A stretch of DNA of 64,000 bases from Cycas panzhihuaensis (Eukaryota > Cycadophyta). The notes beneath the pieces were generated by a model, which saw only the letters and a list, made by a program, of their open reading frames with translations, did not search any database and was not told the DNA's origin. Within the stretch, counting starts at the first letter, position 1; each line of letters starts with the position of its first letter. Of the stretch, positions 19,731 to 31,510 are shown one piece after another. The stretch spans positions 129,029,741 through 129,093,740 of the forward strand of contig CM041465.1 of assembly GCA_023213395.1 (NCBI GenBank). Direction: 5' to 3'. Position numbers and translations under genes: made by a program.

Positions 19731-22700
19731 TTAGCCAGTAGGAGCTAGTACGTCAGCCACTTTATTACCTTCCCTGAAGGTGTGCCAAATCTGGACATTC
19801 TCCAAGTGCTTTAATGCATCCTGAGCGTCTCTAATCATAGATTGAAATCTCTAGACCGGGGAAGCTGTGCCTTTCAGCAGATTTATTACAACCAGGGAGT
19901 CACCCTTGATGATCACCCTGCTGAAATCCCCTTCTAGGGCTAAATCCACGGCTTTTAGCATAGCTGCCATCTCTGCAGAGTGGTTCGTTTGTTGGTCATA
20001 GTACTCTGCAAAATCCCATATGAAGTTCCCTTTAGCGTCTCTGCAGATACCACCACCACTAGCTTCACTAGGGTTGCCTTTTAAAATGCCATCAAAATTT
20101 ATTTTTAACCAATGCTCCTCGGGGGGGACCCAGGGACAAATTCTTCTTTTCTCCTCCTTAATTTTCAGCTTTATACCCCACTTATGCAATATCTTTCCTT
20201 CTGTCATAGCCAAGTGCCTCTCCTCTGTGATTTTAACATTCTCCCTAATCTCTGTGTGGATAACATTGAAAATAGCATTCGAGTCCATCTGTCTATCCTG
20301 AAAAATCCTTCTATTTCTTTCCTTCCATAGATTCCACGACAACATCGGGACAACACTTTTCCACAAACTGCCTAGAACTTTGCTCCTGAATGGGCTCTGC
20401 CAAGATGTCCATTGATCTACGGTGTTTCCAGAAAAGACCGAATTCACCTCGAAAAGGTCGAGCAAAAGTCTCCAGATCTCACCTGAGTATGAACACTGGA
20501 GGAAGATATGATCCACAGATTCCTCCTCTTTACGGCAAAGAATGCACCTATTTGTTAGCTGATATCCTCTCTTCATGAGATTATCCATTATTAGGATTTT
20601 GTTCCTAAGCCATGTCCACCAGAAAACAACTATCTTTGGGATAAGGTCCAGCTTCCATACGCCTTCCAAGATCTCATTCCTCTGGTCCCCTTTCTCTGAA
20701 TAGAGATAAATATAACCTTGCTTCACTGAGTACTCCCCAGTTTGGGTTGAGGGCAAGACTACTGAGTCTGCCCTATTCGTTTTAGGTATATAGCATTTTC
20801 CAAGAATCTTTCTAAGTTTGGTGAAACCTTCTTGGGGAAAAGACCCCCCCCTGAAGTTCCTCAAAATTCTTCCATCTTTTCCCTCTTCCCCTCCCATTCC
20901 AATAATCCTTCACGTGAATGCCATACAATCTTTCACAAGGGCCCTGAAGGGGAGCTAATACAGGACAGTTCTTTAATCCTTTTTCACTACACCATGCTTC
21001 CTCCCAAAAATTTATAGTGTTCCTGTCTCCCAAGTTCCACTTTAGGCCAGCTTTCATCATGGTTCTGGTATTGAGGGTGCTCCTCCAAACAACTGAGCTG
21101 GAGGGGGGGACTATATTCTCGAGGAGAGAACTACCCTGAAGATACTTTTGAGTTAAGATCTTTTCCCACAGGCCCTCTTGGCCTTTAACTAGTCGCCAAC
21201 CGAGCTTAGCCACAAGAGCGAAATTAAATAGCCATATTCTTCTAAGATTTAATCCCCAAGCCCATTTCGGTGTACAAACTTTGCTCTAGCTCACTAGGTG
21301 GATTCTTTCCTTCTCCTCAACCCTAGACCAAAGGAAACTTTTCTAGATGGACTCTAGCACAGCAGAAACATTGGACGACACTCTGTAAATAGACATCTAG
21401 AATACTGGGATGCTTTGTAAAGAGGTAGCCACAAGCTGGAGCTTCCCAGCTTGGCTAAGAAGAGCCCCTTTCCATCCATCCAACTTTCTTTGAATCTGAT
21501 CAATGAGGGGGTTCCACAAATCCTTGGTCATCTTACCCACAAATAGGGGTATACCAAGGTAGGTAGTAGGCAGCTTCTTGATTCCCATCTCCAAAATTCC
21601 ATTGATCCTTCTTTGGGTGATCCCTGGGGTATTTATAAAGTAAACACTGCTTTTACTCAGATTTACATTCTGGTTCGTGACCAGTTCGAAGCTTCTCAAG
21701 CCGTATTTAATCCCGGTAGCCTCCCTGATGGCGGCTTTCCCCAAAAATATGTTATCGTCAACAAATTGGTGGTTCACAATATTGTCCACCCCGGATGTGG
21801 GACGCAGGCCTTTAATAAGCCCTTGTTTTTTAGTAGCCTCCATGGCCCTACCCAACATTTCTGCCAGAGATATAAAGAGGTAAGGAGATAAGGGGTCCCC
21901 TTGTCTCAACCCTCTATAGCCTGAAAAAAATCTGGACGATGTACCATTAATAATGACAAAGTATTAGGGATTGGAGATGCAAAGCTTTATCCAAGCGCTC
22001 CACTTTGCACCAAACCCAAAAGAACCCAAGCATTCCAATAGGCAATCCCAGGAGACTCTATCGAAGGCCTTCGATAGGTCTATTTTAATTAGCATAGCAG
22101 GCTCCTTCCTCTCCTTTGCTGAGTGCATAGTTTCGTGGACCACAATAATACCATCAGTGATCTGTCTGCCTTGCACAAATCCGTCCTGATTCTGAGATAT
22201 TATGCAATGAATAATCTTTTTTAGTCTATTGGCCAACACCTTGGCTAAGATCTTATACTTTACGTTGCAGAGACTAATAGGGTGGAACTCCTCCATTCTC
22301 TTGGCTCCCTCCTTTTTTGGAAATAGAACCAGAAATGTAGCTTGCCATTCTTGAAGGGCCTTTTGGTTTGAATAAAACTCTTGCATGGCCTCCATGAGGT
22401 CTTCCTTAATTATATCCCAGAATTCTTGGAAGAAGCTAGGAGGGAAACCATCCGGACCAAGGGCTTTATCCCTCTTTATACCAAACACATCCATCTTAAC
22501 CTCATCCTGGGTGAAGGGCGCCGTCAGCGAAGAATTTTGAGACTCGTTGACCAATCTAGGTATAGACCTCAGGAAATTCTTTCTGGCATCCCTATCCCCA
22601 CCCTGCGGTTCAGTGAATAATTCCTTGAAGTAATCACTAGCAAGGTCCTTTAGGTCTTCTATGTAGTTCGCTATCGAACCATCATCCCTTTGTAGGCTGT

Positions 22701-23840
22701 TGATCCTGTTGCTAGCTCTATGCTTTACTGCAGTCATGTGGAAGAATTTGGTATTCCTATCTCCTTCTGCAAGCCAAATGGCCCTAGACTTTTGCCTCCA
22801 GTGAATTTCTTCTTTATTTAGTAGCTCCTCCAAGTTTTCAACCATTTCTCTTTTTGTTTTATCCAAAGCCTGGGTCCTGCCCTCACTCTGAATCCTTTTC
22901 TCTATTTCGTTCAGGTCCTTAATAGTTTGATCCTTAAGAGCATGGATGTTCTGGAATACTTCCTTGTTCCAACCTTTAACTTGTCTTTTCACCCAATCTA
23001 GATTTTTCGAGAATCTGTACATGGCATGCCCCTGAATTGGGACATTCTACCATTCCTCCACCTTCTTCCTGATGTCTGGGTGTCTAATCCACATTATTTT
23101 GAATCTAAAAGGTGACCCTTTGTGCTTCTCCAAATACGAGAACAAGAACTGGAGAGGAGAGTGATCATATCTAATTTTTGGAAGTGCCTCTAAAGTAAAG
23201 TCTTTGAAGCACCTAGCCCACTCATAATTGACCATAACTCTGTCCAATTTAATTTGGATAAGTTGATTACCGATCCTTTTGTTTGGCCAGGTGAAAGATG
23301 CACCTCTCACTTCACATCCGCAAGTCCCCCATTCTGCATGAAGCTGCCAAGCTCGTGCATGTTGTTCGTCCAGCCATCTTGGCCCCCCTTCTTATCCCCC
23401 GGGTAGAGTGTCGTATTAAAATCTCCAGCCACCAACCAAGGTACTCCACATTCACCATGGACTTCCAGGATCCCATCCCATAACCTCTTTCTTTCCTCAT
23501 GGTGGTTTGGGGCATAGACATTTGTAGCCAACCATTTTATATTGTTTCTCCTACTAGTAAACCACATGGATATGAAGGAGTCCTCCTCCTTGAAAGTTTC
23601 CTCAATCCATTCATTTGGGTTCCACATCACCATTAGGCCTCTAGTCCCTTGATTATTGCCTACTCCTTTGCATTCTGCGTTTTTCGAAATTTTGTTCCTA
23701 GCTCTTAGGCTATTTTCCAGATTCAGCTTTGTTTCCTATAAAAAGACTAGATCTGGGAGTTCCCTCTATCTCATGTCTCTTAGAATCCTTTGTTTAGAGG
23801 GGGCATTCAGTCCCCTAACATTCCACGAAATGAGTTTCAT
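19731..23840 (-). pseudogene. LINE ORF2: endonuclease, reverse transcriptase, zf-RVT, RNase H
   Basis: ATG at 23840 (MKLISWNVRGLNAPSKQR) begins the AP-like endonuclease, with VAGDFNTTL and DHSP. RT follows (KDKALGPDGFP-like block, SLCNVKYKILAKVLANRLK, LIKIDLSKAFDRVSW, RQGDPLSPYLF) with FVDD at the catalytic site. Then a zf-RVT-type region (PKIVVFWWTWL, CILCRKEEESVDHIFLQC) and a C-terminal RNase H (NFDGILKGNPSEASGGG). The frame ends at TAA 19731-19733 after EGNKVADVLAPTG, about 1,370 codons. TAG stops interrupt it after NMR-type positions near 23770, near 23735, near 21966 and at 19851. Confidence 0.9.
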
Positions 23841-23936
23841 CTCTTCTTCCTTTGCTTCCAAATCTCCGCTGCATCCCCTTTGGGCGGGTCTCATCCATCA
23901 GCTCTAGATTTGAGTCTGGGTCCTTCTAGGAAGCTA

Positions 23937-24002
23937 TCATTGAGGGTTTTCTGATTGCCCCGCTTCCCTCTCCCTCACTATTTTCAGGGGGGGTCTACCC
24001 AC
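23937..24002 (-). pseudogene. LINE ORF1, C-terminal end (left of element B)
   Basis: After removing B and one copy of its 5-bp duplication, the ORF1 frame continues from KKWVG at 31511 into GRPPLKIVREREAGQ here and stops at TGA 23937-23939. ORF2 starts 97 bp further on, a normal L1 spacing. The continuity across the insertion confirms the B boundaries. Confidence 0.75.
23998..24002. repeat. Target-site duplication of element B (left), CCCAC
   Basis: CCCAC here and at 31511-31515 flank element B exactly, directly outside the TG...CA LTR ends. Confidence 0.92.
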
Positions 24003-24831
24003 TGTTGACTTAGATTTCCCACTGCACTTGTGGGAAGGGTACACTTGTCAAGGTTACACAGGTTATAGTCTAGTTTAGGACACAGTCAACATCATCATCC
24101 ACATATATTCCACAGATTTATTAATGTTTCCACATGATTATATCATAACACTGCAATGATGCAATCGATTACATATTCCACATTCAATACAGAGAATACA
24201 CAATTTCCACGTAACTTCTTATTTCATTAAGCAATAGTTCTTTTACACAAGGTGCTGGAATGCATTCCTTGTGCATTCCAGTCTTATACACCAACTCTGT
24301 CACATGCGTACCCAGGAGGTACCCATCAAAATACACGGCTTCAGGCTGCTTCCATGCGTACTGGTCTCCATACCAATGTGTACTAGTATACCTGGCTCTC
24401 ACCCTAACCGAATTGTCCTTGGGAAGCCTCATAAATATGTTCCTTGGTGTCTTTTCGCTGGAGGGTTATGACTGTCTGTCATAACCATACCTTTTCAGTC
24501 AAGCGTACCTCTTCCTAACCATTGGTTAGTTTCCTTAATTGCCTTTCTTAACTCATCCTTACGTTCGTACGTACATCTGACGTCACCCCAGGCTCCCTTT
24601 TGTCCAGTCTTCTCATGCATACCGTTCCTGTTTGCTTGCATTCTGCCAGGAGGTACGTATCTGTGTTGCGTACCTTTACCAGGTACACACCTGTTATACG
24701 TACCCAGAATGTTGGATACTTCACTTTTCGCTGTATACGTACCACTGTACGGTCCGTACCTACACAGTCCAAGGATACTCAGCTTCTCTCTGGTCTGCCC
24801 ATAGCCCAGCGTGTCACATTACGCTCCAACA
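24003..24831 (-). repeat. Element B 3' LTR (829 bp)
   Basis: Plus strand TGTTGACTTAG to CGCTCCAACA. It carries several GTAC motifs (GCGTACCC, GGTACGTA, GTCCGTACC). On the minus strand a purine-rich tract (about 24832-24843, CCGGGGATAGA) precedes it, as expected of a polypurine tract. Confidence 0.92.
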
Positions 24832-24937
24832 TCTATCCCCGGTCAACATGAAGGGTTTGAGCATCCTTGCTCAACAAAATTTTCAAAATTTTGGGGTATT
24901 CCTCCCCCTCCCTGTCTCAAGGCTGCTCCTGTTGCCA

Positions 24938-26003
24938 CTATCTTGTAGCCAGAATTTCTTCATTGATTTGGGTCAATGTGGTAATTATTGCATCTTTTTC
25001 TTTAATTTTCTCCTGAAGGGCTGCTATTTCTGCCTTATACCCTTCTTCCATGTCCATAACTAGCTGTATGATTTGGCTGGATTTATTATATGTCGGGGGT
25101 GGTACTGATGTCTCTCCCATTTCCATTACGAGTGGAAAATCTTCCCATTCTTCTAGCAAAGGTTCTAATTCTTACGCCTCTCTTTGGTTCTTCCTCATTC
25201 TTCTTTCTTTTGCTATTTTTCCTTATGGTTTGCTTAACCCGATGTGGAATGGGTGTCCTGTGGGTTCTTTGCAACCATTTAAGCACCTTACTCATCTGCT
25301 TTTGTACTCTCCTTTTAACTTCTGGATTCTATGTTGTATCTGGAAACTCAATCACCCACCTTTTAATTAGGGGTTCCTTTGGAGAAGTGGTTGTTTTCAC
25401 CAGTTGTACATTTGGACACTGATAAAATAGGATAGCTAGCAACAAGGAAGGGTGGCAAAGAGGATGAGTCATTATTTCCTGAATTTGTTGCCGCATGTCT
25501 TCTGTTAGGAATTCTGACCAATCCATTTTCTCTCCAACACGAATCTTCAATAATATTGGCATCATTCCCCCTGGAATGTATGTGTATTTTCTTTTTGACA
25601 AAAACCTAGAATTAATAACTTTTGCTATCCATTGTAATCGGATGTCTTTGATATCTGCCACACGGATTCCACCTGAAGTTAGTTGTGTGTGTTCTTGGCA
25701 GAACTCTTTTAGCCATAACTCACAGTCCACTTCTAAGCGTTTGGTTGCTGCGGGTACTTCCCCTTCATTGGAAAGTCCTATTATCAAATGTACTGTCTCT
25801 GCATCTAGCTTAATCTTGCTCATGTCCTTCTTTAATTCTACTAAAATATTTTCCATAATTTCTGGGTCATAGTACATAGGGTTACAGTAGATGTACTCTC
25901 CCCAAGCAGCTTGCCTGATTTTTTCCTGAAATTGAGAGGGTAATGCTTCGAGGTCCTTCTTTAATCTGGGTATGAAAGTCTCCTGTCAACCTGCTGTCTT
26001 CAT
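24938..26003 (-). pseudogene. Element B ORF3, about 355 codons, function unknown
   Basis: Start ATG 26003, stop 24938-24940. N-terminal ~80 residues: helical (KDLEALPSQFQEKIRQAAWG, ILVELKKDMSKIKL). Centre: IIGLSNEGEVP, then QWIAKVINSRFLSK, TYIPGGMMPILLKI and MDWSEFL, then LIKRWVIEFPDTT. This order and spacing resemble the 'putative plant transposon protein' domain known from Athila-like and other plant retroelement ORFs (by eye only). A basic patch follows (KNSKRKK), and a coiled coil ends it (YKAEIAALQEKIKEKDA then IITTLTQINEEI). No signal peptide or membrane segment is seen. Damage: TGA at codon 6, TAG at 25329, and a frameshift near 25170. E has a matching ~350-codon copy. Confidence 0.72.
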
Positions 26004-26216
26004 GCTGGCTATGGGATTCCAGAGAGAAAACTGAAATAATCCTAGATTATGGGTACGAACCCTACGTGCGTACCTTTCTTTGGTATAATTCTTGTTTGCT
26101 GGACTTTATACTTGTTGATTTGAGGCCGAATTTCGTCCTTCTATCTCCTTGGATCGCAAGGGCTGTGCTCGGTTGCTTGCTGTTGAGAATCCGGACAGAA
26201 TTATGCTTGATTTCCT

Positions 26217-26580
26217 GTTACGTACCGCGCGGGAATGCTTGCAGGTACGTAATATATACTTTTGTCTTATTCGCCTCTTTTCTTCTATGCGTACTTCGAC
26301 GGCATACTTTTTCAGGTACGCATAGTATAAACTATTTAACTTATCCATTTTTCACCATGCGTACCCCGTAGCGTACTTTTCCCATATACATAATGTATTT
26401 TAGCCTGTTTTACATAATGCGTACCAGATAGCATACTTTTTTCCGGGACGTAAAGTGTATTTTGTCTTATTTTACACAGTGCGTACCAGATAATGTTCTT
26501 TTCTAGTATGTATAATGTATTTTACACAGTGCGTACCTGGTAACATACTTTTCACAATGCATTATAGTGTATTTTGCCAG
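26217..26580 (-). repeat. Tandem GTAC-centred inverted repeats (element B)
   Basis: Five or six units of about 60-75 bp, each with GCGTACC/GCGTACT followed by GTACTTTT and a GGTACGC or decayed partner, then TGTATTTT. This is the same arrangement and position as 310-788 in A, between the pol remnant and ORF3. The leftmost units (as read on the minus strand) are the most decayed. Confidence 0.72.
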
Positions 26581-26950
26581 TATGTATGTAAAAATTCAGA
26601 TTTCTTTGATAGAATTCTTTCTTATCCTTGATTCTTTTAGTCATAGTATCCTTGTTTTTAGTGATTCTTCATATTGCTTATGTATATAGTATGAGTTACG
26701 GTTGTTTTTCCTTGTTTTTTTAATTTTTTTGTATTTTTGTTTCCATACCAAACTGGATTACATTTTGGTATCAAGGCAATTCAGTTTGCCTCAACTTCAT
26801 GCAACGCGCTATGGTACAACCGGTGACATTTGGTAAGTTGCTCCACCCTAGTTGATATAGGGTTTCAGTTTACTACCCTTGACCATTTCAGGTGATGGTG
26901 GCACGATAGTTTCTTTAAGCGGATAGTGCCATTTTGGTACACCTTCTCAA

Positions 26951-27964
26951 TCATATATGGGCCTTTCCAATGCATCGCAATTCTCCACAGGTTGTTTGGG
27001 ATTTGTTCTCGAATCGCCATACTTGATCACCCTTCTTGAAATACGATGTCTTGTCGTGGCGGTCGTGCCTTGTCTTTTTTCGCCTTTTCCTTGGTGTAGT
27101 ATGCTTTGTCAGTTTCTTCTTATGATCCCTTAATTGATCTTGGTTTATTATTCCTTCTTCCAACCAATGTTCTCTATAATGTATCAAATGGGAATTTCCA
27201 CATAGTGGTTCTTCATAAAAGGGCTTCACATAATCTCCAACGTATTCTCCATGATTTCTTTCTTCTGGAATGGCAATTTTGTTTCCTAGACCAGAATCTC
27301 TAGGGATACTCTCAGCAGGTTCCTTTTCTTCTTTCTCAAATTTGGCGCCGATGGTTGAAAAAGATCTCCCGCTGGGTAGGCGTACCTCTAAAGAAGATGA
27401 GGAAGGTTTGTTACTTTCTTCCTCAGGCTGGGATGGGGTTGGGAAAGGGCAATCTACCTCAAGACCCACACTGGAGGTAGAGGGAAGGTTAGGGTTAGAG
27501 GGGGTTGAGGTATTGGGAGGTGAATTAGGATAAGGTTTTGGGTTAAAAGGGGAATTTGGGTTTGGGTCTAGGTTTTTTATGTTATTATTAATACTTGTAC
27601 AATCAACAGATTTAGATTTAATATCAATGTCCTCAGTCACATTCCGAGAAAGTAGGTTACACCTATAGGATGAGGGATTGACTTCATACGCATCCTGTAG
27701 CAAATAGTCCACAAATCTCATCCCGTTTTCATCGTTTGAAGAATTGTAGATTTCTCCAAAATAAGTCGGTTCTTCTTCTTGGTGATCGATCAATTTGGTC
27801 TGTTCTTCAGTAGTATGATAGAGATTCTCTTCATCGAGGGCAGAGGCTATTGTTTCACTTATGACAATGGTATTGGATCCCTCGTCTGGTATCATCTCAA
27901 TGGAGCTCCTTCCCAACATTGGTAATACCACTTTATTCCCATTATTCGATAAAGTGAAGGTCAC
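26951..27964 (-). pseudogene. Element B protease tail and linker fused by deletion to the integrase C-terminus
   Basis: One open frame of 337 codons. It starts in the protease end (MTFTLSNNGNKVVLP), passes through the disordered Pro/Ser/Asn linker and into the first half of Gag-like module 1 (YVGDYVKPFYEEPL, then HYREHWLEEG). It then jumps, near HKKKLTKHTT at about 27100, to an integrase C-terminal segment (RHDRHDKTSYFKKGDQVW). In A these two points are about 3.1 kb apart. No RT or RNase H remains. It is the longest intact coding frame in B. Confidence 0.82.
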
Positions 27965-28064
27965 CTTCTTCTAGTTTTGGAGGCACTGGGTCTTGTATAG
28001 CCAAGGCCTCCCCAATAATGTTAGATAGGGTGTTGCCCCTTTTTCTGTTTCTACAATGGTAAAG

Positions 28065-30543
28065 TCAATCTTTACTATAATTCCTGCCACATCCAACTTG
28101 ATGTCGGCTAACCCTTCCCACAGGTCGCACTAATAATTTGTTGGCCAACTTCAACGAATATGTTGCTGCCTCCAATTTTGGGCTTCCCAATTTTCGCCAT
28201 GTCGAAGCAAGTAATATGTTGATGGCTGCGCCTCCATCGACAATCACTTTTGGGAATGTTTCTCCTAATACCACCATTGTCACCATAGGATCCATGTCGA
28301 ATGATGGCATCACTTTCTTTAAACTTTTCGTAATTCCGCGTTGTAATATCCCTCCTTTAATACAATCAATTACTTGGCATAGGGGAATAGTTAATTGTAG
28401 TTGTTTTACCAAGTTCTCCATTAGTAACAACATTCTTGGAATGTCCTCAGTTGGTAATCCTTTGAATAATTCTTCCATCTGTACCATTTGAGGCTGTACC
28501 TTTGATTCTTCTGGTACGTTTTCTTTCTCTTTTTGCTTGTTTTTTCGTACGTATACATATTTGGTTTCTGGCTTCCCCATTGGTAATGCACTTTCTTCTT
28601 GAGCTAAGCCCTCCAACACTTGTTTCACTTGTTTAAACCGATTTATTTCTGTCTGCGGATTCGGATATCCTCCGTTTTCTTTCTCTCTTTGTTTGTTTTG
28701 GAGTTTCACATTTTTGCTCTCCGGTATAATCGTCATTAAGTTAGTGGCTTTAGCTTTCCCTTCTGATCCTACATCTTATGTCCACTTGGTCTGCAGTTAT
28801 TACATACGAATGGTTTTTGTTCGTATTCCCGTTTGGTTGGACATTCGGATTTCCAGTGTCCAAATTGTAAACAAATGAGGCATCTTCCCATTGGTTATTT
28901 TTTTCTCGAGGGCTCCTGTGTATTCCTCGTTGTATAAACGTTCTGAGGTGGGTTGCCTCCCCTTCCCCTACCTCGTCCTCTATATGCTTTTCCTCTTGGA
29001 TTATAGAAGCAATCTTTGGTCATATGCGTATCCACATCGCATATATGGCACCATCTGTCCCTTTGGTGCAATGCGCTATTTTTGGGGTTGAGTTCACATT
29101 CTTTCGTCGTATGTGAATTTTCTTCACAGATATGGAACCATTTTGTCACTCTGCCTTCATGGTCTTTCTTCTTTGTCGTTTCTTCTTCTCTATTGTTTCT
29201 TATTTTCAGTCTCGCCACTTCCTTTCTTAGGGCTTCTAATTCCGATTCCTCTTCTGCTACTCCCACCTAGCAGAAGGGTCGATTATATTGATGTTGTTTA
29301 AGTTCCCTGATTTCCTCTTGCAATCTCAATAAGAGGGAGTCGTGTCCTCCAGCCTGTGCATCCATCTCTATCTCAAAGTCTAACGCTAAATCTTGGGCAT
29401 TTTTGAATGACTTTAACGGATGGGCATGTATCATGGCTCTCAGTTTCTCATTCAATCCCCTAACAAAATAATTCTTCATATTGCGGTCAGTGACCGTTTC
29501 ATTAATCATATTGGCCGCAATAATTTTCATTCTACTGATATAAGTTAACACTGATTCTCCTACCCTTTGTTTGATTTCCCTCAGGGCAATTTCCACTACT
29601 TCATTGCTTCGAAATTTCTGAAATCTTTCTTCGAAGGATTTCTTTATTTTCGCCCATGAATCATTCTTGTTTACTTCTTTGTACCATGCCAACGGTACTC
29701 CCCTTAATGTACAGGCGAATCTGGATTTTATCTCATCCTCATCTGTAATCTTCTTCACGTCAATCAGATTCTGAAAGAGGTATACGTGTTCGGCTGCATC
29801 TGAAGTGTCGTTGAAAATCAACTTCCCAAAATCTCTATAATCATCCATCTTGGGAGATTGTAATGGTGTCCCACCTGGTGGTGATTCTTCCCCTTTCTCC
29901 TCCTTACTGGATTTGGTCTCTTTCCCTTCACTCTTCTCCTTTGGAGATGTACTTGGAGTGCCTATTGCAGTATTATCCTTTCTAAATAATAGATTCTTAA
30001 ATGGGGTTTTAATATGTATAGGTTATACTACACTTGGTACTTGTATCGTTAATGGTGTCACTGTTATATATGATTGATCAGATCCCTTTTCTGATGAATC
30101 CTCAAAAAACTGTCTTGTGAGCTTATTTTCCCAATATGCCGAGGACCTTCCTCCACCTTCTTTTTGCTGTCACTTAGGTCCTTCGGACTGTCCTCCACAG
30201 GTATACTTCCCTCTTTTGTTACCGTGTCTTTATATTCTTCATCCACCTTTGATTTTTCTTCATATTTTGGGCTAAACAGGTCATCTTTGATTGGGACTGG
30301 TGTTAATACCATACGTTCACCATTAGTTCCCTCTTCTTGTGCTTGAGGTGTCTGGGCTCCACTTGCCTCAGATTCTTCAATGGACTGTCCCTTAGTCTCA
30401 TTGTTCTGCGAACTTAATCTCCTTGCCCTTCTCGGTTTTGATTCCTTCGACCATCGTAATGCCCTATGTCTGCTTGTTTCTTTCCCTTTGGGTGAAGTAT
30501 CCTTTTGTGGCTCTTCTACCTTTGAAGGCCTCTTAGGTGGCAT
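28065..30543 (-). pseudogene. Element B Gag and protease N-terminal half
   Basis: Gag begins MPPKRPSKVEEPQKD at ATG 30543. The core at 29848-29267 has SRFACTLRGVPLAWY and KIKKSFEERFQKF. Knuckle 1 is altered (FHICEENSHTTKEC, first Cys lost) and knuckle 2 reads CHICDVDTHMTKDC; knuckles 3 and 4 are also present around 28800. Gag runs without a stop into protease (LTIPLCQVIDCIKGG, then VDGGAAINILLAS). Frameshifts lie near 30130 and 28780, and a stop at 29267-29269. Confidence 0.85.
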
Positions 30544-30669
30544 TGGAAGGTCCCCTGGCTGCCGAAGGCTTAGTTATAGCCTGCCATCACGACGATAGCC
30601 AGGGTTCTCTGCCCTTTACACATTCCTCTTTTAGAGACTCCTGGGCCCTGTCCCTCCTCAATGGACGTA

Positions 30670-30682
30670 GGCAACAGAACCA
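30670..30682 (-). promoter_or_regulatory. Element B primer binding site, tRNA-Glu(UUC)-like
   Basis: Minus strand TGGTTCTGTTGCC, one base different from the site of A and D, starting one base inside the 5' LTR. Confidence 0.75.
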
Positions 30683-30683
30683 A

Positions 30684-31510
30684 TGTTGACTTAGATTTCC
30701 CACTGCACTTGTGGGAAGGGTACACTTGTTAAGGTTACACAGGTTATAGTCTAGTTTAGGACACAGTCAACATCATCATCCACATATATTCCACAGATTT
30801 ATTAATGTTTGCACATGATTATATCACAGCACCTGAGTACGTAAATCAGTACATGTTCCACATTCAATACAGAGAATACACAATTTCCACGTAACTTCTT
30901 ATTTCATTAAGCAATAGTTCTTTTACACAAGGTGTTGGAATGCATTCCCTGTGCATTCCAGCCTTATACACTAACTCTGTCACATGCGTACCCAGGAGGT
31001 ACCCATCAAAATACACGGCTTCAGGCTGCTTCCATGCGTACTGGTCTCCGTGCCAATGTGTACTGGTATACTTGCCTCTCACCCTAATCGAATGGTCTTT
31101 GGAAAGCCTCATAAATACGCTCCTTGGTGTCTTTTCATTTGGAGGTTATGGTATCTGTCATAATCCTACCTTTTCAGTTAAGCGTACCTCTTCCTAACCA
31201 TTGGTTAGTTTCCTTAATTGCCTATCTTAACTCATTAAATGCGTAAAATGCGTCGTCAACGTCACCCCAAGCTCCCTTCTGTCCAGTCTTCTCATGTGTA
31301 CTGTTCCTGTTTGCTTGCGTTCTGCTAGGAGGTACGTATTTATGTTGCGTACCTTTACCAGGTACGCACCCGTCATACATACCTAGAATGCTGGATTCTT
31401 CACTTTTCGTTGCATACGTACCTCCGTACGGTCCGTACCTGCACAGTCCAAGGATACTCGGCTTCTCTCTGGTCTGCCCATAGCCCAACATGTCACATTA
31501 TGTTCCAACA
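30684..31510 (-). repeat. Element B 5' LTR (827 bp)
   Basis: Plus strand TGTTGACTTAG to TGTTCCAACA, followed at once by the CCCAC duplication. Nearly collinear with the 3' LTR; the clearest difference is the block near 30820-30855. Confidence 0.92.

Larger units (their letters stand above)
24003..31510 (-). mobile_element. Element B: Ty3/gypsy, internally deleted relative of A, inside LINE ORF1
   Basis: Both LTRs (24003-24831 and 30684-31510) and an exact CCCAC duplication define a complete 7,508-bp insertion. It keeps the primer site, gag, protease, half of the linker, the extreme C-terminal end of integrase, the GTAC repeat spacer and ORF3. RT, RNase H and most of integrase are missing as one deletion of about 3.1 kb judged against A. 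It could only move with enzymes from another copy. The LTRs differ from each other at several places by eye, so the insertion is not recent. Confidence 0.93.
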
